Source: an uncultured Veillonellaceae bacterium
Lineage (GTDB): Bacteria; Bacillota; Negativicutes; Selenomonadales; Selenomonadaceae
Direction: 5' to 3'
DNA length: 64,000 nt
Assembly (NCBI GenBank): GCA_945949525.1
Contig: CAMFES010000001.1
Location: forward strand, 1-64,000
Positions 50,857-59,712 of this stretch are shown here, piece after piece. Each line of letters starts with the position of its first letter. The first letter of the stretch is position 1. The translations under genes and the position numbers were made by a program. Under the pieces are notes generated by a model, which saw only the letters and a list, made by a program, of their open reading frames with translations, made no database searches and was not told the DNA's origin.

Positions 50857-51970
50857 TGTACACGCGTTATTATCCGCTTCATCAGCGTCAAGGTGGATTC
50901 ACTGTACTCCATCCGCCCGGCTTGGCGAAAACTATGATGACCAGCCTAGTGAATATGCAGCTGAAGGTACTGAAGCCCATGCTTTAGGAGAGTATAAGGT
51001 TCTTAAGTCTCTGAAGCGTAAGGCAACTAATCCAACTAAAAAGCTGAAGTATTTCTCTGAAGAGATGGATGTCTGCACCGATGGCTATCGCGATATAGTC
51101 ATGGAGCTGGTCATGGAAGCCAAGGAGTTCTGCAATGACCCGCAGGTGCTGATTGAGCAGCGGGTTAATTTCTCCAGATGGGTTCCAGAAGGCTTCGGCA
51201 CAGCAGATGCCCTTATCGTAGCAGATGGCATCCTTACTATATGCGATTACAAGCATGGGAAAGGCGTAGCAGTGGACGCAACGGATAATGCTCAGCTCAA
51301 ATGCTATGCCTTGGGTGCCCTTGATATGTTTGATGGCATTTATGACATCAGTACGGTACGGATGATTATCTATCAGCCACGAAGGGAAAATATTAGCGAG
51401 TTCCAGATGTCAAAGGATGACCTCTATAAATGGGCGGAGGAAGAACTGAAGCCTAAGGCAGAGCTTGCCTACAAGGGCGAGGGGGAATTCTCCTGCGGTG
51501 CATGGTGCAGGTTCTGCAGGGCAAAGCATGAGTGCCGTGCTAGAGCAGAAGCCAATCTTACCCTAACTAAGCTAGATTTCCAGCTGCCGCCGACACTGAC
51601 TGATGCAGAGGTTGCATATGTCCTAGATAAGGCAGACGAGCTGGTGGCATGGGTCAGTGACATCAAGGAGTATGCCTTAAAGGCAGCTCTTGCAGGCAAG
51701 TCATTTCAGGGATGGAAGCTGGTGGAAGGTAGGTCAAACCGCAAGATTTCAGATGAAGCCGCGGTCATTGAAGCTGTGTCCAAGGAAGGCAAGGATCCGT
51801 TTGAGAAGAAGCTCCTGGGGGTAACCGCTCTGGAGAAGCTTCTCGGCAAATCCAGATTCAATGAAATTCTAGGTCAATATGTTGTAAAACCTCAGGGCAA
51901 ACCAACATTGGTTCCTGAGAGTGATAAAAGAGAGCCAATTGGCAGTGATTTTAAGGAGGAAAAATTATGA
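50849..51970 (+). CDS. DUF2800 protein, Cas4-like PD-(D/E)xK nuclease
   Basis: 373 aa. LLSASSASRWIHCTPSARLG at the N-terminus, nuclease core GTADALIVADGILTICDYKHG (D...DYK), and a Cys cluster (CGAWCRFCRAKHEC) like the Fe-S site of Cas4/AddB nucleases. It probably processes DNA ends in phage recombination-replication. ATG 50849 has GGAGGGG 7 nt upstream and overlaps the previous gene by 8 nt. Confidence 0.88.
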   Translation: MPSVHALLSASSASRWIHCTPSARLGENYDDQPSEYAAEGTEAHALGEYKVLKSLKRKATNPTKKLKYFSEEMDVCTDGYRDIVMELVMEAKEFCNDPQVLIEQRVNFSRWVPEGFGTADALIVADGILTICDYKHGKGVAVDATDNAQLKCYALGALDMFDGIYDISTVRMIIYQPRRENISEFQMSKDDLYKWAEEELKPKAELAYKGEGEFSCGAWCRFCRAKHECRARAEANLTLTKLDFQLPPTLTDAEVAYVLDKADELVAWVSDIKEYALKAALAGKSFQGWKLVEGRSNRKISDEAAVIEAVSKEGKDPFEKKLLGVTALEKLLGKSRFNEILGQYVVKPQGKPTLVPESDKREPIGSDFKEEKL

Positions 51971-52521
51971 ACAATCCTATGAAAGTAATTACCGGTGTTA
52001 ATACTCGTTGGTCCTATGCGAATGTTTGGGAGCCTAAGTCTATTCAGGGCAGCGCTCCTAAGTGTTCTGTCAGTCTCATTATCCCAAAGGACGATGTGGA
52101 GACTGTAAATAAGATTGAAGCAGCTATCAAGGCGGCTTATACCGAGGGGGCAAGCAAGCTGAAGGGCAATGGCAAGTCTGTACCAGCGCTTTCTGCAATT
52201 AAGACTCCGCTTCGTGATGGTGATACCGAGCGTCCGGATGATGAGGCTTATGCTAACAGCTACTTCGTTAATGCCAACAGCCCTAATCCGCCAGGCATCG
52301 TAGATGCAGATTGCCAGCCTATCATTGAGCGCAGCGAGGTTTATAGCGGTGTTTACGGCCGTGCCAGCATCAGCTTTTATGCCTATAACAAGAATGGCAA
52401 CCGCGGAATTGCCTGTGGCCTTAATAACCTGCAGAAGATTCGTGATGGTGAGCCGCTGGGCGGTCGCAGCTCTGCAGCTGATGACTTCGGTAGCCTGCCT
52501 AATGATGATTTTCTGAACTGA
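51967..52521 (+). CDS. DUF2815 ssDNA-binding protein (gp2.5-like)
   Basis: 184 aa, 4-nt overlap (ATGA) with DUF2800. DUF2815 core VNTRWSYANVWEPKSIQGSA and PKCSVSLIIPKDD, with an acidic C-terminal tip (DDFGSLPNDDFLN) as in phage SSBs. Coats single-stranded DNA at the fork. Confidence 0.87.
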   Translation: MNNPMKVITGVNTRWSYANVWEPKSIQGSAPKCSVSLIIPKDDVETVNKIEAAIKAAYTEGASKLKGNGKSVPALSAIKTPLRDGDTERPDDEAYANSYFVNANSPNPPGIVDADCQPIIERSEVYSGVYGRASISFYAYNKNGNRGIACGLNNLQKIRDGEPLGGRSSAADDFGSLPNDDFLN

Positions 52522-52532
52522 GGTGACAAGAT

Positions 52533-52682
52533 ATGGAATTCAAGGATTTTGCAACAATGTTTAACTTTATGGTGATGTACTATCTACTGCTGGTAGCTGT
52601 CAGCTTTTTGGGAATGGAGACATACCCTTGGCTGAAAAAGAAATACATCAGCTGGCGTGAGAAGAAATCTGTAAAGGACTAA
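52533..52682 (+). CDS. Small one-TM phage protein (49 aa)
   Basis: GAGGTGA before ATG 52533. Hydrophobic helix (FNFMVMYYLLLVAVSFLGM) and a basic tail (WLKKKYISWREKKSVKD). Between SSB and polymerase genes; function unknown. Confidence 0.6.
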   Translation: MEFKDFATMFNFMVMYYLLLVAVSFLGMETYPWLKKKYISWREKKSVKD

Positions 52683-52743
52683 GATAGTGAGCGGGCGGCA
52701 GGGGGAAACCTTTGCCGCTTTGCTCTTATATGGAGGGCTAGAG

Positions 52744-54699
52744 ATGAAAAGTGTCTCAATCGATATTGAGTCGTTTTCCGATGTTGATTTGAATAAATGC
52801 GGTGTCTACAAATACTGCGAATCAGATAATTTTGAAATTCTGCTATTTGCCTACTCGGTAGATAACACTGATGTCTGTGTCATAGATATCGCCCAAGGTG
52901 AGAAAATCCCAGATGATGTACTAAAGGCGTTAGCAGACACATTTGTTACGAAGTGGGCATTTAACAGCCAGTTTGAGCGGGTGGCACTGTCGGCATACCT
53001 TCATAAGCATTACCCGGGTATGCTGAAAGACAGCTTTCTAAATCCCCACAATTGGAAGTGCTCCATGACATGGTGTGCTTATATGGGACTTCCTATGTCT
53101 TTGGCAGGTGCTGGTGCGGTACTTGGCTTGGAGCAGCAGAAGTTGACGGAAGGCAAGGAACTTATTCGTTATTTCTGTGTACCATGCAAGCCGACTAAAA
53201 CCAACGGTGGCAGGGAAAGAAACCGCCCGGAGCATGATACTGAGAAGTGGACTGCCTTCAAAAAATATAACAAGCGTGATGTAGAGGTGGAGATGGCGAT
53301 ACAGAAAAAACTCACCAATTTTCCTGTGCCGGACGCTGTGTGGGAAGAGTTCTGGCTAGATCAGGATATTAACGACCGCGGCATTGAGGTAGATATGACA
53401 CTTGCCAGCAATGCCATAGAGCTGGACAAGCTATCAAGAGAAACTCTTATGGATGAGATTAAGACTGTTACAGGTCTGGATAACCCCAATAGTGTATTGC
53501 AGCTGAAGGAATGGTTACAGTCACAGGGAGTGGAATCTGAGAGCCTTGATAAGAAGGCTATTGCTGCCATGCTTCCGGCAGCACCACCTCTGGTACAGAA
53601 GGTTCTTAGGATAAGGCAGAAGCTGGCAAAGTCATCTGTAAAGAAGTATCAGGCAATGGAGAATGCTGTGTGTAAAGACAGCAGGGCAAGAGGTATGTTC
53701 AGATTCTATGGGGCATCGAGAACAGGGCGGTTCTCAGGAAAATTGGTGCAGCTTCAAAATCTCCCGCAGAACCACATTGCTGATTTGGCTGAGGCGAGGG
53801 CTTTGGTGAAATCGGGAATGTTTGATGTGATGGGGATGCTCTATGATGACATCCCCGACACCTTATCTCAGCTTATCCGCACAGCCTTTGTGCCAAGGTC
53901 TGGGTATAAGTTTGTGGTGGCAGACTTCAGTGCAATTGAGGCCCGTGTGCTTGCTTACCTTGCAGGGGAGCAGTGGGTGCTGGATACCTTTGCAAGAGGA
54001 GAGGATATCTACTGTGCTACAGCAAGCAGAATGTTTCATTGTAATGTTGTGAAGAATGGCGAGAATGGAGAGCTTCGCCAGAAGGGGAAGCAGGCTACTT
54101 TATCCTGTGGTTATGGTGGCGGGGTCGGTGCTCTTGTTGCCATGGGAGCCTTGGAATCTGGTATGACAGAGGATGAGCTGCAGCCACTAGTGGATGCCTG
54201 GCGAAAAGCTAACCCACACATCGTGAATTTCTGGTGGGAAGTAGACAGGGCGGCCAAAGAGGCCGTTGTTGATAGAACAGTCACATCCGCCCAAGGAATA
54301 CGGTTTATCTGCCAAAGCGGTATGCTCTTCATTGAACTTCCAAGCGGCAGAAGGCTCTCCTATGTTAAGCCCAAGATGGGAGAGAACCGTTTCGGGACCG
54401 AGGCTGTTACCTATGAAGGGACAAATGGGACTACCAAGAAGTGGGATCGCCTAGAGACCTTCGGTGGCAAGCTGGTGGAAAACATTACTCAGGCGGTAGC
54501 AAGGGATATTCTGATGTTTGCTATCGGAACACTTAAGGATTACAGGATTGTAGCCCATGTGCATGATGAAGTTATTATCGAATGCCCAGAGGATGTGGGC
54601 GTAGATACAATCTGCCAGCTTATGGCAAAGACACCTTCCTGGGCGGAAGGCCTGCAGCTTAAGGCTGAAGGATACGAAGGAAAATTTTATAAAAAATAA
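52744..54699 (+). CDS. Phage DNA polymerase, family A
   Basis: 651 aa. N-terminal 3'-5' exonuclease-like segment (VSIDIESFSDVDLNKC, KWAFNSQFERVALS) and palm/fingers motifs: VVADFSAIEARVLAYLAGEQ (A), RQKGKQATLSCGYGGG (B, O-helix) and AHVHDEVIIECPE (C). Replicative polymerase. ATG 52744 after GGAGGG chosen; an upstream GTG at 52687 has no site. Confidence 0.95.
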   Translation: MKSVSIDIESFSDVDLNKCGVYKYCESDNFEILLFAYSVDNTDVCVIDIAQGEKIPDDVLKALADTFVTKWAFNSQFERVALSAYLHKHYPGMLKDSFLNPHNWKCSMTWCAYMGLPMSLAGAGAVLGLEQQKLTEGKELIRYFCVPCKPTKTNGGRERNRPEHDTEKWTAFKKYNKRDVEVEMAIQKKLTNFPVPDAVWEEFWLDQDINDRGIEVDMTLASNAIELDKLSRETLMDEIKTVTGLDNPNSVLQLKEWLQSQGVESESLDKKAIAAMLPAAPPLVQKVLRIRQKLAKSSVKKYQAMENAVCKDSRARGMFRFYGASRTGRFSGKLVQLQNLPQNHIADLAEARALVKSGMFDVMGMLYDDIPDTLSQLIRTAFVPRSGYKFVVADFSAIEARVLAYLAGEQWVLDTFARGEDIYCATASRMFHCNVVKNGENGELRQKGKQATLSCGYGGGVGALVAMGALESGMTEDELQPLVDAWRKANPHIVNFWWEVDRAAKEAVVDRTVTSAQGIRFICQSGMLFIELPSGRRLSYVKPKMGENRFGTEAVTYEGTNGTTKKWDRLETFGGKLVENITQAVARDILMFAIGTLKDYRIVAHVHDEVIIECPEDVGVDTICQLMAKTPSWAEGLQLKAEGYEGKFYKK

Positions 54700-54708
54700 T
54701 GCTCAAAC

Positions 54709-54880
54709 TCGGCATTTATCTCCAGTGGTATGTAGGAAGATAAATGCCGATGGCGCTTATCTTCAAAAATTTTGATAAGTGCCAGTTCTAAAAATCGGGC
54801 TGTCTGTCCTTGAACTAATGAAGGATAAGACGCTCCGTGTAAGGCGCTTATCTTATCAAATTCAGGATAGGCGCTTTTTT
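54709..54880 (+). other. Four-hairpin leader with mutually exclusive pairing
   Basis: H1: TCGGCATTTATCT with AGATAAATGCCGA (13 bp), loop with CCAGTGGTATGT. H2: TGGCGCTTATC (54751) with GATAAGTGCCA (54774). H3: TGTCCTT/AAGGATA (54805-54827). H4: AAGGCGCTTATC (54841) with GATAGGCGCTTT (54866) plus T run, a terminator. The left arms of H2 and H4 share GGCGCTTATC, so the H2 right arm can pair with the H4 left arm and block the terminator. This fills the 54700-54903 gap. Confidence 0.65.
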
Positions 54881-54903
54881 AGTGCCGGAAAGCGAGGTTT
54901 TTT

Positions 54904-55593
54904 ATGAAACCATTAGTGCCAATGGACGATTATGGCATATTCGCAGACAGCCATGATATCGCCCGAGTTGACAGCCTATATGTGGCAAGAGCATTTGAGA
55001 AGCAGCATAAGAATGTACTGCGAGACATTGCAAGAATCACTGACCCAAAATCTGGACTCAGTGAAGAATTTAACCGGCTCAATTTTGAGCTGGTTAATTA
55101 CAAGGATGCCAAAGGCGAAAAACGGCCTTGTTACTACCTTACCCGTGATGGATTTACCATGCTGACAATGGGATACACCGGTAAGAAGGCAATGAAGTTC
55201 AAGGAAAAGTACATCAGACGCTTCAACGAGATGGAAGAGCAGATCAAGAGTCTGGTCAAAGCACGTCAGCAGTTTCCAAAGCTCACTAGGATGGTCAAGT
55301 CCATACATGACAATCCGAAGCCGTACCACTATTCCAATGAGTGTGATCTCTTGAACCGTTTAGTGCTGGGGATGAGTGCCAAGCAGTTCAGGGAGAGGCA
55401 TGGAATCGCAAAGGGCGAGTCTATCAGACCATACCTTACAGCTGCACAGATTGCAGCTCTTGATTATCTGCAGGATGTGGATGTTGGTCTTCTGGTTGGT
55501 GTACCAGACTTCAATCAGCGCAAGATGTTGCTGCAGTGGAGTCTGATGAATTACAGAGGCGAGTGCGAGAAACTGTGCAATCCAAGTAACTGA
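54904..55593 (+). CDS. Rha-family phage antirepressor/regulator
   Basis: 229 aa. pRha domain (DSLYVARAFEKQHKNVLRDI; CYYLTRDGFTMLTMGYTGKK) and a C-terminal helical region. Rha proteins modulate lysogeny genes. It sits directly behind the switch-like leader, so its dose is probably regulated at the RNA level. The start follows AGCGAGG. Confidence 0.88.
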   Translation: MKPLVPMDDYGIFADSHDIARVDSLYVARAFEKQHKNVLRDIARITDPKSGLSEEFNRLNFELVNYKDAKGEKRPCYYLTRDGFTMLTMGYTGKKAMKFKEKYIRRFNEMEEQIKSLVKARQQFPKLTRMVKSIHDNPKPYHYSNECDLLNRLVLGMSAKQFRERHGIAKGESIRPYLTAAQIAALDYLQDVDVGLLVGVPDFNQRKMLLQWSLMNYRGECEKLCNPSN

Positions 55594-55667
55594 GTCCAAT
55601 TTTGGGCTGAGTAAATTACGGGGGTGGCTGGACTGGTCACCCCTATGAATCCAAGGAGGAATTAACC

Positions 55668-55883
55668 ATGTTTTACATTAAGGAACGCATCAATGATGCA
55701 ATGGAAGTAACTGTTGAGATTAACGATGAGAATGTTTTCTGCACCTGCCCTGAGTGCGGTGATGAGGTGCAGGTTGACCTTGAAGCCCTAAGTAAGGATG
55801 AGCCGTTGGACCTTTTCGGTATGGCGGTGTGCTGCGCTGAGTGCTCAAGGAAGATGCTCAGAAAGGGTGAGCGGTTTGAATAA
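55668..55883 (+). CDS. Small zinc-ribbon-like phage protein
   Basis: 71 aa, AAGGAGG before ATG. CTCPECGDEV and CCAECSRKM give four metal-ligand Cys. Function unknown; the stop overlaps the next start. Confidence 0.75.
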   Translation: MFYIKERINDAMEVTVEINDENVFCTCPECGDEVQVDLEALSKDEPLDLFGMAVCCAECSRKMLRKGERFE

Positions 55884-56208
55884 GGCGTATATCAGCAGCC
55901 CTCTTCGCGGCAATGAAGAGGAGAACATGTTCAGGGCAAGATGGTACTCAAGGTTTGCAGCAGATGAGGGCGTAATTCCGGTTACGCCCCATATCTACTT
56001 TACACAGTTCCTGCGTGACCATATCCCGGAAGAGAGGGAGCTGGCAATGAGGATGAATAAGGTGCTGCTTCTGGAGTGCTCCGAAGTTTGGGTGTTTCAG
56101 GGCTATGGTATTTCTTCTGGAATGCAGCAGGAAATTGAATGGGCGAAAGAAGCAGGTATTAAAATCAGGTATTTTGATGAGAGGATGGTGGAAGTATGCG
56201 GGGACTAG
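55876..56208 (+). CDS. DUF4406/DUF7768-type protein
   Basis: 110 aa. AYISSPLRGNEEENMFRARW, then TPHIYFTQFLRD and SEVWVFQGYGISSGMQQEIE: a nucleoside 2-deoxyribosyltransferase-like fold common in phages. TTG 55876 is spaced properly from AAAGGGTGAG. It overlaps both neighbours, indicating translational coupling. Catalytic activity not established. Confidence 0.8.
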   Translation: MNKAYISSPLRGNEEENMFRARWYSRFAADEGVIPVTPHIYFTQFLRDHIPEERELAMRMNKVLLLECSEVWVFQGYGISSGMQQEIEWAKEAGIKIRYFDERMVEVCGD

Positions 56209-58616
56209 GAATCTCCTATGGGAAAAATAGGCATGCTAAGACCTGGTCAAATAAGACCATAAGCTTTGATGATCTCTGCCACAGGCTGGAAAAAACAGTA
56301 AGGACTTCTGAAACTGCGGCAGAGTACCAGAATATGAATAAGGACGATAGGGACAATGTAAAAGACCATGGCGGGTTTGTGGGCGGTGTCCTTGAAAACG
56401 GCAGAAGAAAGCTTGAAGCGGTAAAGCTAAGGTCCATGCTGACACTTGATGCTGATTCCGCCCCAGCAGACTTTATTGAAGAGTATTGCAGGAAAGCAAA
56501 ATATGCATCCTGCATTTATACAACCCATAGCCATACACCTGAAAACGCGAGGGTCAGGATTATTGTTCCTTTATGCAGGGATGTAACGGCAGATGAATAT
56601 GCAGCTCTTAGCAGGCTTTATGCCAAGGAATGGAATATCGACTATTTTGATTCATGCTCTTACAAGGCAAATCAGCTGATGTACTGGCCTACCACGCCAT
56701 CTGATGGGGAGTATATTTTCAGACGGATAGAAGGTGAATGGCTTAATCCCGATTTGTTTAGGGACAATGTGCCAAAACGCAGACAGCAGGATCCTCTGGA
56801 AAAGAAAGGCATAGTCGGTGCATTCTGCAAGGTACATTCAGTAGCTGATGTGATGGAAAATATTCTGCCTGATGTATACAGACCATCTTCAAATGTGAGC
56901 GGGCGATATGACTACATCAAAGGCGAGTCTACTGCAGGAGTTGTTGTCTATGATGGCAAGTTTGTATACAGCCACCATGCAACAGATCCTGCCGGAAGAA
57001 AGCTTCTTAATGCCTTTGACCTTGTAAGAATCCACAGATTTGGTAATGGGGATAGTTCATATAAGGAAATGTGCGATTATGCTGTCCGAGATGAGGCTGT
57101 AAAGAAGATACTGGAATCCGACAAGCTGGAGGATGCTATAAGGGAATTTGAACTCTCATGGGATGAGCCGATTCCCATTTCAAGGGAGACACTACCGGAT
57201 TTTCCTATCAACGCATTGCCAAAGGCTCTCAGGGAGTATGCACTAGCAGTATCTGAGTCTACCCAGACCTCCGTAGATATGGCAGCAGTTGGAACACTTA
57301 CGGTTGTATCAGCTTGTATGCGTAACCTCTACAAGGTTGAGGGAAGCCCTGAATGGCATGAGCCTACCAACATATACAGCGTTATTATCGCAGACCCGTC
57401 AGAGCGTAAATCAGCAAATATCGTATTGGCCAAAAAGCCTATTGATGAATTCGTGAAGGAGTATAACGCAGCGCATAAGGTGGAGTTTGAAATGTCAAAA
57501 GCCACTAAGCAGCGTCTTGAAAATAAGAAGAATAGCCTGCTGAGCACATCAAAGAAAAAAGGGGCGGATGATTTCAATGACGAGCTTCGGGGTGTGGTAG
57601 AGCAGCTGGTAAATTTTGAGGAGAAAAAGCCATTGAAGGTGTATGTGGATGATACGACCCCGGAAAAACTGGTTGAGACACTGGCAGGCAACAATAATGC
57701 AATCTCCATAATTTCCTCTGAGGGCGGTATCTTTGATGTCCTATCTGGAGCATATTCCAGCAAGGTAAATATCGATGTGTTCCTGAAAGCATATTCTGGG
57801 GAGAACATTTCTGTTGACCGCATTATGCGCACATCACTGTCCGTAGAAGATGCCTGCCTTACGATTCTTCTTTCCGTACAGCCTGTAGTGATAGGTGACC
57901 TCATGAAGAACAAGCGCTTCAGGCACAGGGGACTTACTGCAAGATTCCTTTATACCCATCCAAGGACTCTGGTAGGTGAGCGAAAGCTGAATACAAGGCC
58001 AATGGCTCCTGCGGTGTACGAGGCTTACAAAAAGGTTGTCTACAATATCCTGAAGGAAGAACGCGGGGCAAAGCCTGAAATCATCAGGCTTACTGATGGT
58101 GCCAGAAAATGCCTTGCTGAATATTATGACTGGGCGGAACAGATGATGTCCGGGGAGTTTTCGTTCTATGGGGATTGGATGGGCAAGCTTGTAGGCAATA
58201 CGCTGCGTATTGCCGGCATCATGGCCAGGGCATCTGTCCATAAAACGGATGCGTTCCTGGAAATAGAAAAACCTATCTTCATCACAGAAGAGGTCATGTC
58301 AAACGCTGTCCTCATTGGTAAATACTTCATGGCACACTCCATCAGTGCATATTCCAAAATGGGAGTGTATTCTCATTCCCTGGTTCTTATCAAGGCATTG
58401 AAGAAGATGCAGGAGAAGAATGAAGGGGTTATCTGCAGGCGGGAACTTATGCGTATCTGCAGGTGGATCCCATCAGCTGATGAAGCACAGACGATTCTGG
58501 CATCTCTAGAGGATTATGGTTATCTGCGGCTCATCGCTGTTGATGATTCGGATAAAATTCGTGGCGGCAGACCTAGAAATCCTGTGTATGCCGTCCATCC
58601 TATGGCATTTTCATAG
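56196..58616 (+). CDS. DUF3987 (YfjI-like) phage primase-helicase
   Basis: 806 aa. N-terminal prim-pol-like region (LDADSAPADFIEEYCRKAKY, HTPENARVRIIVPL) and a DUF3987 ATPase-like domain (about 330-700). The Walker A position reads IIADPSERKSANIVLAKKP, a degenerate P-loop without the usual Gly-rich turn but with Lys-Ser; ISSEGGIFDVLSG is the downstream family signature. It should prime and unwind at phage forks. 13-nt overlap with the previous gene. Confidence 0.87.
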   Translation: MRGLGISYGKNRHAKTWSNKTISFDDLCHRLEKTVRTSETAAEYQNMNKDDRDNVKDHGGFVGGVLENGRRKLEAVKLRSMLTLDADSAPADFIEEYCRKAKYASCIYTTHSHTPENARVRIIVPLCRDVTADEYAALSRLYAKEWNIDYFDSCSYKANQLMYWPTTPSDGEYIFRRIEGEWLNPDLFRDNVPKRRQQDPLEKKGIVGAFCKVHSVADVMENILPDVYRPSSNVSGRYDYIKGESTAGVVVYDGKFVYSHHATDPAGRKLLNAFDLVRIHRFGNGDSSYKEMCDYAVRDEAVKKILESDKLEDAIREFELSWDEPIPISRETLPDFPINALPKALREYALAVSESTQTSVDMAAVGTLTVVSACMRNLYKVEGSPEWHEPTNIYSVIIADPSERKSANIVLAKKPIDEFVKEYNAAHKVEFEMSKATKQRLENKKNSLLSTSKKKGADDFNDELRGVVEQLVNFEEKKPLKVYVDDTTPEKLVETLAGNNNAISIISSEGGIFDVLSGAYSSKVNIDVFLKAYSGENISVDRIMRTSLSVEDACLTILLSVQPVVIGDLMKNKRFRHRGLTARFLYTHPRTLVGERKLNTRPMAPAVYEAYKKVVYNILKEERGAKPEIIRLTDGARKCLAEYYDWAEQMMSGEFSFYGDWMGKLVGNTLRIAGIMARASVHKTDAFLEIEKPIFITEEVMSNAVLIGKYFMAHSISAYSKMGVYSHSLVLIKALKKMQEKNEGVICRRELMRICRWIPSADEAQTILASLEDYGYLRLIAVDDSDKIRGGRPRNPVYAVHPMAFS

Positions 58617-58618
58617 TA

Positions 58619-58892
58619 TTGTCCCATTATCCCATGTGTTTTTAGAAATAAGCGATACTGTTCTCTTACTGTTATTATGGGGATATTTGTGGCGTAGAGA
58701 CAAGGCAGATATGTTTTGTCCCAATATTCCGCAGTTTCTTATATATATCTATATAAAAATATGAACAATAATAATAATTTCTAAAAAGACATATCTATAT
58801 AAAGCGACAGTGGGACAAAAATAAACAGCCTCCGTAAATACTGGGCTGAATGAGTTCAATACCTAAAAATGGGCTGTGGGGCATAGGGACAA
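58619..58892. other. Candidate phage replication origin (TGGGACAA iterons)
   Basis: TTGTCCCA at 58619-58626 and 58716-58723, TGGGACAA at 58811-58818 and AGGGACAA at 58885-58892 (one mismatch). Between the second and third lies an AT-rich, easily melted stretch with ATATCTATATAAA twice. It is the only gene-free gap of the replication region after the primase. No gene is seen in 58617-58909. Confidence 0.45.
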
Positions 58893-58909
58893 ATGAAAGA
58901 AGGAGTATT

Positions 58910-59428
58910 ATGGACGGACATATTTCAAAATGCATGAAGAGACTTAAGGAATGGAATGCCCCTCTGACTGGCTGGAGATGTGACAAGGTAGTTGATGTCA
59001 GGGAGGACCAGGAAGATATACCTCTAGATATGAGAAGCCGACTTAGCAAGTGTGAGCTATGTGATTGCGATAAGGTCAGATACGAGCACTGGATGGTCAA
59101 TGATCTGTATTTTGAGCCTGTTATTGTCGGCTGCATATGTGCAGGAATCATGGAAGGGGATATCATGGCGGCGAAGGAACGTGAGAGAGTAATCCGTAAC
59201 CGCCAGAAGAGAAGAAGGAATTTTGTCAAAAGGCGCTGGGTAGTGAATAAACAGGGCGTTTTCACCAGGTCATATAGGCACAAGAGGATTTTTATCAGAA
59301 AAATCAATGGCTTTTACGACATTAGATGCGGTTCAAAATGGTGCAACAGATATAAGGGCAAGCTGATAACAGATATGCTGTCAGCTTCCTATGCTGCATT
59401 TGAGCTTGCAGACCCAAGGAGGAGATAA
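58910..59428 (+). CDS. Hypothetical Cys/Arg-rich phage protein
   Basis: 172 aa, AAGGAG before ATG 58910. MDGHISKCMKRLKEWNAPLT, a Cys motif (CELCDC ... CICAG) and a very basic centre (RNRQKRRRNFVKRRW) suggest nucleic-acid binding. No family recognised. Follows the origin-like gap and precedes VRR-NUC. Confidence 0.65.
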   Translation: MDGHISKCMKRLKEWNAPLTGWRCDKVVDVREDQEDIPLDMRSRLSKCELCDCDKVRYEHWMVNDLYFEPVIVGCICAGIMEGDIMAAKERERVIRNRQKRRRNFVKRRWVVNKQGVFTRSYRHKRIFIRKINGFYDIRCGSKWCNRYKGKLITDMLSASYAAFELADPRRR

Positions 59429-59430
59429 AT

Positions 59431-59712
59431 ATGCTTGAAAAACAGATTGAGCGAAAGCTCTGTGATGAAGTAGATAAATTAGGCGGGATGTGCTTAAAAC
59501 AGAATGGCATTGCTGGTATTCCAGACAGACTGGTACTCCTGCCAAATGGCAGGTGTGCCTTTGTGGAACTTAAGGCTCCAGGAGAAAAGCCACGGAAGCT
59601 GCAGGTGATTCGGATGAAGCAGCTGCAGAAGATGGGCTTCAGGTGCTTTGTGATTGATGACCAGACACAGATAGGGAAATTACTTAGCAAGCTGGAAGGA
59701 GGAGAATCCTAA
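59431..59712 (+). CDS. VRR-NUC domain nuclease
   Basis: 93 aa. GIPDRLVLLPNGRCAFVELK is the VRR-NUC core (PD...ExK), consistent with a stand-alone Holliday-junction or flap nuclease of phage replication modules. 4-nt-type overlap with the next gene. Confidence 0.92.
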   Translation: MLEKQIERKLCDEVDKLGGMCLKQNGIAGIPDRLVLLPNGRCAFVELKAPGEKPRKLQVIRMKQLQKMGFRCFVIDDQTQIGKLLSKLEGGES

